A stretch of DNA of 64,000 nt, from the NCBI RefSeq assembly GCF_007679965.1, contig NZ_VEHL01000007.1:248001-312000 (forward strand), written 5' to 3'. Shown piece by piece: positions 25,544 to 35,819 of this stretch (the stretch's first letter is position 1; every line of letters starts with the position of its first letter). Below the pieces are notes generated by a model that worked only from the letters and a program-made list of their open reading frames with translations, did no database searches and had not been told where the DNA came from. Made by a program: the position numbers and the translations under genes. The DNA is from Bordetella genomosp. 13 (lineage in GTDB: Bacteria; Pseudomonadota; Gammaproteobacteria; Burkholderiales; Burkholderiaceae_B).

Positions 25544-25577
25544 ATCTTAGAAGTCGAAAATGACAAGATAGTGACAG
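25544..25577 (-). promoter_or_regulatory. PhoB-activated pstS promoter (Pho box and -10)
   Basis: Reading the minus strand, CTGTCAC TATC TTGTCAT (25577 down to 25560) matches the PhoB box almost perfectly. After exactly 10 bp comes TAAGAT (25549-25544) as the -10. This is the classic class of PhoB-dependent promoter, where the box replaces the -35. It lies 69-102 bp upstream of the pstS start. Confidence 0.9.
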
Positions 25578-25612
25578 TCACAAATGGGCTGTGCGGTGCA
25601 CAAAAGCAACGT

Positions 25613-25654
25613 TCCCGCTTTTCAGGGACGGGACAGTTATATGTCCCTGAAAAG
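25613..25654. repeat. Nested palindromes between ppk and pstS
   Basis: A perfect 12-bp inverted repeat CTTTTCAGGGAC (25618-25629) / GTCCCTGAAAAG (25643-25654) encloses a second one, GGGACA (25630-25635) / TGTCCC (25642-25647). TCCCG (25613-25617) can alternatively pair with CGGGA (25629-25633). The T-tract precedes and the A-tract follows the stem on both strands, the wrong way round for an intrinsic terminator, so an operator or RNA switch-like leader is possible. The rest of the 329-bp gap 25476-25804 holds only the pstS promoter. Confidence 0.6.
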
Positions 25655-25804
25655 GCGGCGAATTGTATGTTGCAGTGCAGTGCCGACGGGCCGAATGCGC
25701 CTGTCAAGAAGCGTAAAGCCGGCGAAAAAAGGTGCAAGGCCGCCATGCGGGGCAAGATGCGGCCCAGGTCCGATTCGCAGGCCTGACGGCAATAAAACGA
25801 CAGC

Positions 25805-27934
25805 CTACTGCCCCAGCGTGCGCATCAGGTACGTGTGCACGTCGTAGGCTTCGCGGCGATTGCGCACCCGTGCATAGGTGCCGTCGGGCTGCTGCTGCCA
25901 GGAGAGCTGGTTGTCGCGCAGCGCGAAGGTGAAGGCCTCGTCGATGACCCGCCGCTTCAGCGTCTTGTCGCGTACCGGGAACGCGACCTCGACGCGGCGG
26001 AAGAAATTGCGGTCCATCCAGTCGGCGGACGACAGGTAGACGACTTCCTTCCCATCGGCATGAAAATAGAACACCCGCGAATGCTCCAGGAACCGTCCGA
26101 CCACCGAACGCACCCGGATGTTCTCGGACAGGCCCTTCACGCCCGCCCGCAGGGTACACACGCCGCGGATCACCAGGTCGATGCGCACGCCGGCCTGGCT
26201 GGCCTGGTAGAGCTCGTCGATCACCCGCTCTTCCAGCAGCGAGTTCATCTTGGCCATGATGTGCGCGCGCTTGCCGGCGCGGGCCGCCTCGGCCTCGGCG
26301 CGGATCAGGCCCACCATGGTGTCGTGCATGGTGAAAGGCGACTGCAGCAGCGCCTTCAGCGAGCGGCGCGCGCCCAGGCCGGTCAGCTGGCCGAAGACCT
26401 TGTCCATGTCCTCGCAGAGATCGGGATCCGCGGTCAACAGGCCGAAGTCGGTGTACAGCCGGGCCGTGCGGGGATGGTAGTTGCCGGTGCCCAGGTGAGC
26501 ATAACGGCGCAGCCGGCCGTTCTCGCGGCGCAACACCAGCGCCATCTTGGCGTGCGTCTTGTGGGCCACCACGCCGTACACCACGTGCGCGCCGACCTCT
26601 TCCAGGCGGGCTGCCCAGTTCATGTTGGTCTGCTCGTCGAAGCGCGCCATCAGCTCCACGACCACGGTGACTTCCTTGCCGGCGCGCGCGGCGGCCAGCA
26701 GGATCTTCATCAGCTCGGAGTCCTCGCCGGTGCGGTAGATGGTCTGCTTGATGGCCATCACGTCCGGGTCCAGCGCCGCCGCCGTCAGGAAGTCGATGAC
26801 GGGCTGGAACGACTGGTACGGGTGATGCAGCAGATGGTCGCGCTCGGCCACGGCGGCGAACAGCTCGGCCGGTTTGTCGCCGACCCGGTCGAACGGCGCG
26901 GGGACCACTGCGTGGTACGACGGGAACAGCAGATCGGGGCGCGCATCGTTGCTGCACAGCTGCATCAGGCGCGACAGGTTCACCGGGCCGTTGACGCGGT
27001 AGGTGTCCACCGGCGTCAGCGAGAACTCGCGCTGCAGGTAGGCCTCGAGGTCGGGCGGCGTCAGCCGGTCGATCTCCAGGCGCACCGCCGCGCCGAAATT
27101 GCGCTGCGACAGCTCGCCCTGCAGGGCCAGGCGCAGATTGGTCACTTCTTCTTCGTCGACGAACAGGTCGCTGTTGCGGGTGACGCGCCACTGATAGCAG
27201 CCGCGGATCTCCAGCCCCGGGAACAGCTCGCCCACGAAGGCGCGCAGCAGCGAGGTCAGCAGCACGTAGCCGTCGGGGTGGCCCGAGACCTCGGCCGGCA
27301 TGCGGATCAGGCGCGGCAGCGCGCGCGGCGCCTGCACCACGGCGATGGACGCGCGGCGCCCGAATGCATCGGCGCCGGACAGCGCCACGATGAAGTTCAG
27401 GCTCTTGTTGTAGACGCGCGGAAACGGATGGGACGGATCCAGCCCAATGGGCGTCAGCAGCGGCATGACCTCGCGATTGAAGACGTCGCGCGCCCATTCG
27501 AGCTGCTGTTCGTTCCATTCGGACGCGTGCAGCAGCACGATGCCCTCGGCCTGCAGGCCCGGCAGGATCTGGCTGTTGAGCAGCTCGTACTGCCGCTCGA
27601 CCAGCTTGTGAACCTTGGCCTGCACCCGCTCGAAGGCCTCGCCCGGCGTCAGCCCGTCGCAGCCGATCGACCCTGGCGTCAGCCGCTGCTGCTCTTTCAG
27701 GCTGGAAATGCGGATCTCGAAGAACTCGTCCAGGTTGGAACTGACGATGCAGACGTAGCGCAGCCGTTCCAAAATGGGCACGCGGGGGTTCTCGGCCAGT
27801 GCCAGCACGCGCTCGTTGAACTTCAGCAAGGAAAGTTCGCGGTTGAGCATGCGCGGTTCCGCGTGACGCGGGGCCGTGGCGGCCACATCGGCGGCCAGAG
27901 AGTCCTGGGTGTGCTCGAGTTCCTGGTCTGTCAT
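25805..27934 (-). CDS. ppk: Polyphosphate kinase
   Basis: A 709-residue PPK1. It has the N-terminal MLNRELSLLKFNERVL motif, a PLD-like catalytic half with VAHKTHAKMALVLRRE and the autophosphorylated His region AHLGTGNYHPRTARLYTDFG. It reversibly polymerises ATP gamma-phosphate into polyphosphate. It is divergent from ppx (188-bp spacer) and upstream of pstS on the same strand. Length is normal for the family. No PhoB box was recognised in the ppk-ppx intergenic region. Confidence 0.97.
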   Translation of the reverse strand: MTDQELEHTQDSLAADVAATAPRHAEPRMLNRELSLLKFNERVLALAENPRVPILERLRYVCIVSSNLDEFFEIRISSLKEQQRLTPGSIGCDGLTPGEAFERVQAKVHKLVERQYELLNSQILPGLQAEGIVLLHASEWNEQQLEWARDVFNREVMPLLTPIGLDPSHPFPRVYNKSLNFIVALSGADAFGRRASIAVVQAPRALPRLIRMPAEVSGHPDGYVLLTSLLRAFVGELFPGLEIRGCYQWRVTRNSDLFVDEEEVTNLRLALQGELSQRNFGAAVRLEIDRLTPPDLEAYLQREFSLTPVDTYRVNGPVNLSRLMQLCSNDARPDLLFPSYHAVVPAPFDRVGDKPAELFAAVAERDHLLHHPYQSFQPVIDFLTAAALDPDVMAIKQTIYRTGEDSELMKILLAAARAGKEVTVVVELMARFDEQTNMNWAARLEEVGAHVVYGVVAHKTHAKMALVLRRENGRLRRYAHLGTGNYHPRTARLYTDFGLLTADPDLCEDMDKVFGQLTGLGARRSLKALLQSPFTMHDTMVGLIRAEAEAARAGKRAHIMAKMNSLLEERVIDELYQASQAGVRIDLVIRGVCTLRAGVKGLSENIRVRSVVGRFLEHSRVFYFHADGKEVVYLSSADWMDRNFFRRVEVAFPVRDKTLKRRVIDEAFTFALRDNQLSWQQQPDGTYARVRNRREAYDVHTYLMRTLGQ

Positions 27935-28084
27935 GGAAGAAATGAAGATGAATGATGCCCGTCACGCTGGCGTATTCAGCGGCCCGTCCGTAAGGGTACG
28001 CGAAATCATTGCCGCTGCGCGCCCGCCAAGCCATTGTTCCGCAAGCAGAAATGCAAACCGTGCCCGCCGAGGCGGTCCTCTAAC

Positions 28085-28090
28085 TATAAT
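28085..28090 (+). promoter_or_regulatory. -10 element for ppx
   Basis: A perfect TATAAT lies 33 bp upstream of the ppx ATG in the ppk-ppx divergent region. No clear -35 is seen 16-18 bp upstream. Confidence 0.5.
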
Positions 28091-28122
28091 TCCGGTTGAT
28101 CTATAGCCTTACAACGAGCCGC

Positions 28123-29613
28123 ATGGACCATCTATTGGCCGCCGTGGACCTGGGGTCCAACAGTTTTCGCCTCTCGATCGGGCGTGTCGTCCAGCACGAC
28201 GGCGTTGCGCAGATCTACCAGATCGACCGCCTGAAAGAGACCGTGCGCCTGGCCGCCGGCCTGGATGCCGACAAGCGCCTGAGCGCCGACGCGGTCGAAC
28301 GCGCGGTCGCCGTGCTGCAGCGCTTCGGCGAGCGCCTGCGCAGCTTCCACCCCAACCGGGTGCGCGCGGTGGCCACCAACACGTTCCGGGTGGCCCGCAA
28401 CACGCAGGAATTCATGCCCCAGGCGGAAGCCGCGCTGGGCTTTCCCATCGAGGTGATCGCCGGCCGCGAAGAGGCCCGCCTGATCTATCTCGGCGTCATG
28501 CACAGCCTGCCGCCCTCGGCCGAGAAACGCCTGGTCATCGACATCGGCGGCGGCTCCACCGAGGTCATCATCGGCAAGGGCTTCGAACCCAACCTGATGT
28601 CCTCGCTGTACATGGGCTGTGTCAGCTACAGCCGCCAGTTCTTCAGCGACGGGCTGGTCGACGCCCATCAAATGAAGCAGGCCGAACTGGCCGCGCGGCG
28701 CGAGATCGAGGTCATCGCCAAGCAATACCGCAAGACCGGCTGGAAGGAGGCCTACGGCTCGTCCGGCACGGCCAAGGCGCTCTTCGCCATCCTGCAGGAG
28801 TGCGGCTTCTCGCAGGAAGGCATCACGCGCGCGGGCATGAACAAGCTGAAGGAGCGCATCATCCGTTCCGGCCGCGTCATCCCATCGGAACTGCCGGGCA
28901 TCAAGCTCGAGCGCGCCGACGTGCTGCCGGGTGGCCTGGCCATCATGAGCGCCCTGTTCGACGAACTGAACATCGACGTCATGCACACCGGCGACGGCGC
29001 GCTGCGCCTGGGCGTGCTGTACGACCTGCTGGGACGCGACGACGAACACGACAAGCGCGACGAATCCGTGCGCCAGTTCATGAAGCGCTACCACGTCGAC
29101 GCCAACCAGGCGCGCCGGGTGCGCGCGGCCGCGCAGGGCTTCTACGACAGCGTGGTCACCGAACCCACCGCCGAGACCGCCCACCTGCGCCATGCGCTGG
29201 GCTGGGCCGCGGACCTGCATGAAGTCGGACTGTCGATCGCGCACAACACCTATCACAAGCACACCGCCTACGTGCTCGAGAACGCAGACATGCCGGGGTT
29301 CTCACGCGCCGACCAGCAGCTGCTGGCCATGCTGGCCCTGGGCCACCTGGGCAAGCTTGCCAAACTGGAGCCGCTGGCGCCGCAGCGCCATCAGTGGATC
29401 GCGATCCTGTGCCTGCGCCTGGCGGTGCTGCTGTTCCGCCGCCGCGAAGACATCTCGCCCATTCCCGTGCGCTTGTCGGTGAAGGGCGATTCGATCGTCG
29501 TTCGTGTGGATGGCGCGTGGCTGGCGGGCCACCCGCTGAGCGATTTCACCTTGCGCGCCGAAGAATCGGAATGGCGCAAGGTCGGTTTCTCGTTCGAGTT
29601 GCTCGAACTCTGA
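28123..29613 (+). CDS. ppx: Exopolyphosphatase (Ppx/GppA family)
   Basis: A 496-residue protein of the ASKHA fold: phosphate-1 loop AAVDLGSNSFRLSIG, phosphate-2 loop VIDIGGGSTEVIIG and adenosine-region GGLAIMSALFDEL. A C-terminal HD-like helical domain follows. It degrades polyphosphate and/or pppGpp. ATG 28123 is chosen over the open frame start (TTG 28096) because the family motif begins at residue 7 and the -10 lies just before 28096. Confidence 0.95.
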   Translation: MDHLLAAVDLGSNSFRLSIGRVVQHDGVAQIYQIDRLKETVRLAAGLDADKRLSADAVERAVAVLQRFGERLRSFHPNRVRAVATNTFRVARNTQEFMPQAEAALGFPIEVIAGREEARLIYLGVMHSLPPSAEKRLVIDIGGGSTEVIIGKGFEPNLMSSLYMGCVSYSRQFFSDGLVDAHQMKQAELAARREIEVIAKQYRKTGWKEAYGSSGTAKALFAILQECGFSQEGITRAGMNKLKERIIRSGRVIPSELPGIKLERADVLPGGLAIMSALFDELNIDVMHTGDGALRLGVLYDLLGRDDEHDKRDESVRQFMKRYHVDANQARRVRAAAQGFYDSVVTEPTAETAHLRHALGWAADLHEVGLSIAHNTYHKHTAYVLENADMPGFSRADQQLLAMLALGHLGKLAKLEPLAPQRHQWIAILCLRLAVLLFRRREDISPIPVRLSVKGDSIVVRVDGAWLAGHPLSDFTLRAEESEWRKVGFSFELLEL

Positions 29614-29616
29614 ACG

Positions 29617-29646
29617 AAAAAAGCCGCGTCACGCGACGCGGCTTTT
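29617..29646. terminator. Intrinsic terminator after ppx (bidirectional)
   Basis: A perfect stem AAAAGCCGCGTC (29619-29630) / GACGCGGCTTTT (29635-29646) with tetraloop ACGC begins 5 bp after the ppx stop. A-tract and T-tract flank it, so it can also serve minus-strand transcripts from olsB. Confidence 0.92.
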
Positions 29647-29701
29647 CGATTTCGAGGCAGGTCACCCGCGCTGGACGACCTGTATCTTTCCCGCCGGCCC
29701 G

Positions 29702-29812
29702 TCAGAACGGGGCCAGGTCGGTTTCCCGTTCGAGCTGATCCAGCTCCAGAAGAAGCTGCCGCGTCACGCGCTGCATAAACCGTAGGTGGGCGCGACGCAG
29801 CAATTGACGCAT
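29702..29812 (-). CDS. Possible 36-residue peptide coupled to olsB
   Basis: A 36-codon ORF starts 2 bp after the olsB stop (TGATCATG arrangement), so it could be translated by re-initiation. The product is basic and amphipathic (many Arg/Leu, then QLERETDLAPF) and would form one amphipathic helix. It might be a membrane-surface partner of OlsB or chance coding. There is no homology evidence. Confidence 0.35.
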   Translation of the reverse strand: MRQLLRRAHLRFMQRVTRQLLLELDQLERETDLAPF

Positions 29813-29814
29813 GA

Positions 29815-30609
29815 TCAGCGCTCCGCGCGATCCAGGCCGAAATGGCGGCGATATCGCTCGTCCATGCCTTCCATGGTGAGCAGGACCGGGAAGTCGGCGG
29901 CGTTGAAGTCCGGGTCCCAGGCGGGTTCGCCACAGACCTTGGCGCCCAGCTTCAGGTAGCCCTTGATCAGCGGCGGCACGCGCGCCGGCAGCGTGCTGTT
30001 CAGGCGCTCGACCGGATAGCGGTGCAGCGGCTTGACGCGCGGCGTGCTGGGATCCTGCAGGTGCTTGGAGACGGTGCGCCACACTTCGGCGGCGGTGACG
30101 CCGTCGTCGCGCAAGCTGACACTGGCGCAGCCCAGCAGGTAGCTGTAGCCGCCGCGGCGCAGGAACTCGGCCAGGCCCGACCACAGCAGCATGATGACCG
30201 CGCCGCTGCGGTGGTCGGCATGCGTGCACGAACGGCCCACCTCGACCAGTTGCTCGCGCAGGTTGCCCAGGCCGGACAGGTCGAATTCGGATTCGGAATA
30301 GTAGCCGCCGGCTTCGCGGGCTTTTTCGGGGGTCAGGATGCGATAGGTGCCTACTACGCGATTGGTGTCGAGTTCGCGTACCATCAGGTGCTCGCACCAC
30401 GGGTCGAAGCGGTCCTGCTCGATGCCGTCCTGGGCATCCGGGAAGACGGCGCCCATGTCTTCGGTGAATACGGTATAGCGCAGGCGTTGGATCTGCTCGA
30501 CTTCCTCGCTGGTGCGAGCCAGTCCGACAGCGAGTCCGCGCGGGGCGGGACCCGACCAGTTCTGAGCGCCCTCGGCGGTGCCAGTATCGATGCGTGCTAG
30601 TTCAAGCAT
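29815..30609 (-). CDS. olsB: Ornithine N-alpha-acyltransferase (OlsB-like, GNAT fold)
   Basis: A 264-residue protein. OlsB landmarks in order: LRYTVFTEDMGA, RFDPWCEHLMV, VVGTYRILTPEKA, GGYYSESEFDL, VEVGRSCTHADHRSG and LLWSGLAEFLRRGGYSYLLGCASV. It acylates ornithine with a 3-hydroxyacyl-ACP to make lyso-ornithine lipid, a phosphorus-free membrane lipid precursor. The partner O-acyltransferase OlsA is not in the window. A symmetrical PhoB-box-like element precedes it, consistent with lipid remodelling under phosphate limitation. It sits between ppx and glmM. Confidence 0.85.
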   Translation of the reverse strand: MLELARIDTGTAEGAQNWSGPAPRGLAVGLARTSEEVEQIQRLRYTVFTEDMGAVFPDAQDGIEQDRFDPWCEHLMVRELDTNRVVGTYRILTPEKAREAGGYYSESEFDLSGLGNLREQLVEVGRSCTHADHRSGAVIMLLWSGLAEFLRRGGYSYLLGCASVSLRDDGVTAAEVWRTVSKHLQDPSTPRVKPLHRYPVERLNSTLPARVPPLIKGYLKLGAKVCGEPAWDPDFNAADFPVLLTMEGMDERYRRHFGLDRAER

Positions 30610-30635
30610 TGCGCGGAACTCCTAAATATCCTGCC

Positions 30636-30669
30636 AGTTTGGACGCGCGTCATGTCAGTAATCTGACTG
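30636..30669 (-). promoter_or_regulatory. Candidate PhoB box and -10 upstream of olsB
   Basis: On the minus strand CAGTCAG ATTA CTGACAT (30669 to 30652) has the 7+4+7 layout; the second half differs from CTGTCAT by one base. CAAACT (30641-30636) follows after 10 bp. The core GTCAG TAAT CTGAC is also a perfect inverted repeat, so a dimeric regulator of another family is an alternative. Confidence 0.45.
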
Positions 30670-30756
30670 TTATGTTACGTGATTGTGAAGTTTATGCCTG
30701 ATGAAGCCCGAGCGGGCGGCACGAGTCGGCAAAGTAACCACTTGATACGATGCCGG

Positions 30757-30815
30757 CGGCGCGGCTGTCCTGCGACAGGAAACCGCGCCGTAACCAGGCG
30801 GCCGTTGCAGCCGCC
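30757..30815 (-). terminator. Two GC-rich hairpins downstream of glmM
   Basis: CGGCGCGG (30757-30764) / CCGCGCCG (30783-30790) encloses an inner stem TGTC/GACA, and GGCGGC (30797-30802) / GCCGCC (30810-30815) lies beside it. They begin 16 bp past the glmM stop. No T-run is present, so this is a probable Rho-assisted 3' end of the ftsH-folP-glmM transcript. Confidence 0.4.
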
Positions 30816-30830
30816 CGGGTCAACAAAATG

Positions 30831-32177
30831 TCAGGCGGACAGGGCGTCCGCCAGGCGCTGGGCGCAGCTGCCGGCAAGCTTTTCGTCTTCGGCCTCGACC
30901 ATCAGACGCAGCTTGGGTTCGGTGCCCGAGGCCCGGATCAGCACGCGGCCGCGGCCGGCCAGTTCGTCCTCGACCGACTTGCGCGCGGCGGCCAGGCCCT
31001 GGTGGGTCTTCCAATCCAGCCCGGGCGCCAGCGGCACGTTGATCATGGTCTGCGGATACATGCGCAGGTCGCCCACCCAATGCGCCAGCGGCTCGCCGCC
31101 GCGACGCAGCGCGGTCAGCACCTGCAGGGCGGCGATGATGCCGTCGCCCGTGGTGTGGCAATCCAGGCACAGCAGGTGGCCCGAGCTCTCGCCGCCATAC
31201 ATCCAGCCGCGTTCCAGCAACTGCTCCAGCACATAGCGGTCGCCCACGTTGGCGCGCTCGAACGGCACCTTCAACTGCTGCAGCTGGCGTTCCAGGCCAT
31301 AGTTGGTCATCAGCGTGCCGACCACGCCGGCCACCGGGCCGCGTTGCAGGCGCTCGCGCACGATGGCGTACAGCAGTTCGTCGCCGTCGTAGATGCGGCC
31401 CTCGCCGTCCACCATCTGCAGCCGGTCGGCGTCGCCGTCCAGCGCAATGCCCAGGTGCGCGTTGCGGGCCTTCACTTCCCTGGCCAAAGCCTCGGGGTGC
31501 AGCGCGCCCACGCCTTCGTTGATGTTGAAGCCATCCGGCGAGACGCCGATGGCATGCACTTCGGCGCCCAGTTCGCGGAACACGTGGGGCGCGGTGTGAT
31601 ACGCCGCGCCGTGCGCCGCGTCGATCACCAGGCGCATGCCGTTCAGGTCGAGATCGGACGGGAAGGTGCTCTTGCAGAATTCGATGTAGCGGCCCTGTGC
31701 GTCCTGCATGCGGCGGGCACGGCCCAGCTCTTCGGAGCGCACGCAACCCAGGGGCTGCTCGAGTTCAGCCTCGATCTCGGCCTCGATCTCGTCGGGCAGC
31801 TTCATGCCCTTGGCCGAGAAGAACTTGATGCCGTTGTCCTGGTACGGGTTGTGCGAGGCGCTGATGACGATGCCGGCCACCAGGCGCAGCGCGCGCGTCA
31901 GGTAGGCCACGGCGGGCGTGGGGATGGGACCAGCCAGCAGCACGTCGATGCCCGCCGCCGACAGCCCGGCTTCCAGCGCGGATTCCAGCATGTAGCCCGA
32001 GATGCGGGTGTCCTTGCCGATGACCACCTGCGGGCGGCCGCCGCCGCGGATCGCCTGCTTGCGGGCCAGCACCTTGCCGGCGGCATAGCCCAGGTGCAGA
32101 GCAAAGCCCGGATTGATCGTCGGGCCGCCGACCTCGCCGCGCACCCCATCGGTACCGAAATACTTGCGTTGACTCAT
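30831..32177 (-). CDS. glmM: Phosphoglucosamine mutase
   Basis: A 448-residue enzyme converting glucosamine-6-P to glucosamine-1-P for UDP-GlcNAc. Seen: FGTDGVRG at the N-terminus, phosphoserine loop ISASHNPYQDNGIKFF, metal loop ALDGDADRLQMV, sugar loop GGESSGHL and phosphate loop IRASGTEPKLRLM. ATG 32177 overlaps the folP stop (ATGA). The upstream extension of the frame covers folP in another frame and is not coding for this protein. Confidence 0.97.
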   Translation of the reverse strand: MSQRKYFGTDGVRGEVGGPTINPGFALHLGYAAGKVLARKQAIRGGGRPQVVIGKDTRISGYMLESALEAGLSAAGIDVLLAGPIPTPAVAYLTRALRLVAGIVISASHNPYQDNGIKFFSAKGMKLPDEIEAEIEAELEQPLGCVRSEELGRARRMQDAQGRYIEFCKSTFPSDLDLNGMRLVIDAAHGAAYHTAPHVFRELGAEVHAIGVSPDGFNINEGVGALHPEALAREVKARNAHLGIALDGDADRLQMVDGEGRIYDGDELLYAIVRERLQRGPVAGVVGTLMTNYGLERQLQQLKVPFERANVGDRYVLEQLLERGWMYGGESSGHLLCLDCHTTGDGIIAALQVLTALRRGGEPLAHWVGDLRMYPQTMINVPLAPGLDWKTHQGLAAARKSVEDELAGRGRVLIRASGTEPKLRLMVEAEDEKLAGSCAQRLADALSA

Positions 32178-33016
32178 GAACGTATGGCTCCTTGTTCCGC
32201 GGAATGCCAGACCTTGAGCGCGTCGACCGTTTCGGCCACATCGTGCACGCGCACGATGGATGCGCCGCGCGCCACGCATGCCAGCGCGGCGGCGATGCTG
32301 CCAGCCAGGCGATCCTGCACGGGCTTGCCCGTGACGGCGCCGATCATGGACTTGCGCGAAAGGCCCACCAATAGCGGGTAGCTGGAAACACGCAGGCTGG
32401 ACAGCCTGCGCAGCAATTGATAATTCTGGTCCATCGTCTTGCCGAAGCCGAAGCCCGGATCGAGCACGATGCGGCGCGGATCGACCCAGGCGGCCCGCAG
32501 CCGCTGGGCGCGCGCGCCCAGGAACACGCCGATCTCGCCCAGCAGGTCGGAGTACTCTGGCGCTTCCTGCATGGTGCGCGGCTCGCCTTTCATGTGCATG
32601 ACGCACACGCCGCAGCGCGACTGCGCCACCGCCTCGATGGCGCCGGGTTGGCGAAAGCCGTAGATGTCGTTGATCATGTCGGCGCCCGCGTCCAGCACCG
32701 CACGCATGACCTCGGGCTTGAAGGTGTCGACGGACAACGGCACGCCGCAGTCGCGCAACGCTTCGAGCACGGGCAGCAGGCGCGCAAGCTCGTCCTGGAT
32801 GGAGACGGGCTCGGCGCCCGGCCGCGTGGACTCGCCGCCCAGGTCGAGGATGTGGGCCCCGTCGGCGATGAGCCGCCGCGCGTGCGCCACGGCGGAATCG
32901 GTGTCGTCATGCGCACCGCCGTCGGAAAACGAATCCGGCGTGACGTTGACGATGCCCATGACCAACGGGCGCTCGAGATCGAACTCGAAGCGCCCGCACA
33001 GGAAGGTATTTGCCAT
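32174..33016 (-). CDS. folP: Dihydropteroate synthase
   Basis: A 280-residue TIM-barrel enzyme of folate synthesis. Motifs: GIVNVTPDSFSDGG, LDLGGESTRPGAEPV, VDTFKPEVMRAVLDAGADMIND, the loop RIVLDPGFGFGKT and GLSRKSMIG. It lies 32 bp downstream of ftsH and overlaps glmM by 4 bp, the common ftsH-folP-glmM arrangement. Confidence 0.97.
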   Translation of the reverse strand: MANTFLCGRFEFDLERPLVMGIVNVTPDSFSDGGAHDDTDSAVAHARRLIADGAHILDLGGESTRPGAEPVSIQDELARLLPVLEALRDCGVPLSVDTFKPEVMRAVLDAGADMINDIYGFRQPGAIEAVAQSRCGVCVMHMKGEPRTMQEAPEYSDLLGEIGVFLGARAQRLRAAWVDPRRIVLDPGFGFGKTMDQNYQLLRRLSSLRVSSYPLLVGLSRKSMIGAVTGKPVQDRLAGSIAAALACVARGASIVRVHDVAETVDALKVWHSAEQGAIRS

Positions 33017-33048
33017 GAAGCTGGCAGGCTACGGCCGCGAAGCGGCCG

Positions 33049-34938
<1,890 letters not shown>

Positions 34939-35159
34939 GGTCGATCTCCTGCTCTCGATTCCGACCGGTGGCTGCGATCGATATCTGGATTGCCCCCGCG
35001 GAGACACCCCGGAAGCGCAGCCACTTTTTCATGTGAATGACTCATTCTACCCTGTCGGGACAGAACGCGTTTTGGCGACGTTGCGCGCAGTTAACCGGGA
35101 CGGACCCGGCGTGGAACCTCAGCAGCAGTTACAGATACCGGGCGACCTCGCGCGCCCGG

Positions 35160-35801
35160 CTACGCGTGTTGTTTCAGGTAGCGGCCGACCAGGAACGTCT
35201 CGGACGACTTGTCCCGCGACGCCTTGGGCTTGCGCTCGACCACCCGGCGGAACCGCTGCTTGAAGGACTCCACGATCTGCGAGAACCCGCTGCCATGGAA
35301 TGCCTTCACGATCAGGGCGCCGTCGGGTTTCAGATGCGCGCAGGAGAACTCCAGCGCGAGATCGCAGACGTGCTGGATCCGGGCCGAGTCCGCCACACCG
35401 ACTCCGGACAGGTTGGGGGCCATGTCGGAAATTACAAGGTCCACCGCCTGCGACCCGAGCATTTCCTTCAATTGGTCGAGAATGGCGTCCTCGCGGAAGT
35501 CGCCCTGGAAGAATTCGACCCCCGCCACGGGCTCCATGGGCAGGATGTCCAGCGCGATGATGCGGCCGTCCACCACCCCGCCCGGCCCCGCCAGGCGTTC
35601 GCGGGCCACCTGCGACCAACTACCCGGCGCCGACCCCAGGTCAACGACCACGTCGCCACGGCGCAACAGCTTTTCGGTGTCGACGATCTCGATCAGCTTG
35701 AACGCCGCCCGAGCCCGATAGCCTTTCTGTTGCGCCAGTTTGACGTACGGATCGTTGATGTGCTGGTGAATCCAGTCTTTGGAGAATTTATTCTTGGCCA
35801 T
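35160..35801 (-). CDS. rlmE: 23S rRNA (uridine-2552-2'-O)-methyltransferase
   Basis: A 213-residue RrmJ/FtsJ-type enzyme with the SAM motif VDLGSAPGSWSQVA and the catalytic Asp in ISDMAPNLSG and Lys in LIVKAFHGSGF. It modifies U2552 of 23S rRNA. It is divergent from yhbY with only 18 bp between start codons, so the promoters overlap the opposite genes. Confidence 0.96.
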   Translation of the reverse strand: MAKNKFSKDWIHQHINDPYVKLAQQKGYRARAAFKLIEIVDTEKLLRRGDVVVDLGSAPGSWSQVARERLAGPGGVVDGRIIALDILPMEPVAGVEFFQGDFREDAILDQLKEMLGSQAVDLVISDMAPNLSGVGVADSARIQHVCDLALEFSCAHLKPDGALIVKAFHGSGFSQIVESFKQRFRRVVERKPKASRDKSSETFLVGRYLKQHA

Positions 35802-35819
35802 TCCCGTACAATTCCACGC

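Noticed and set aside
32178..32606. N-terminal extension of GlmM by 143 codons
   Set aside because: The extension reads folP in the wrong frame. The conserved GlmM start overlaps the folP stop with ATGA.
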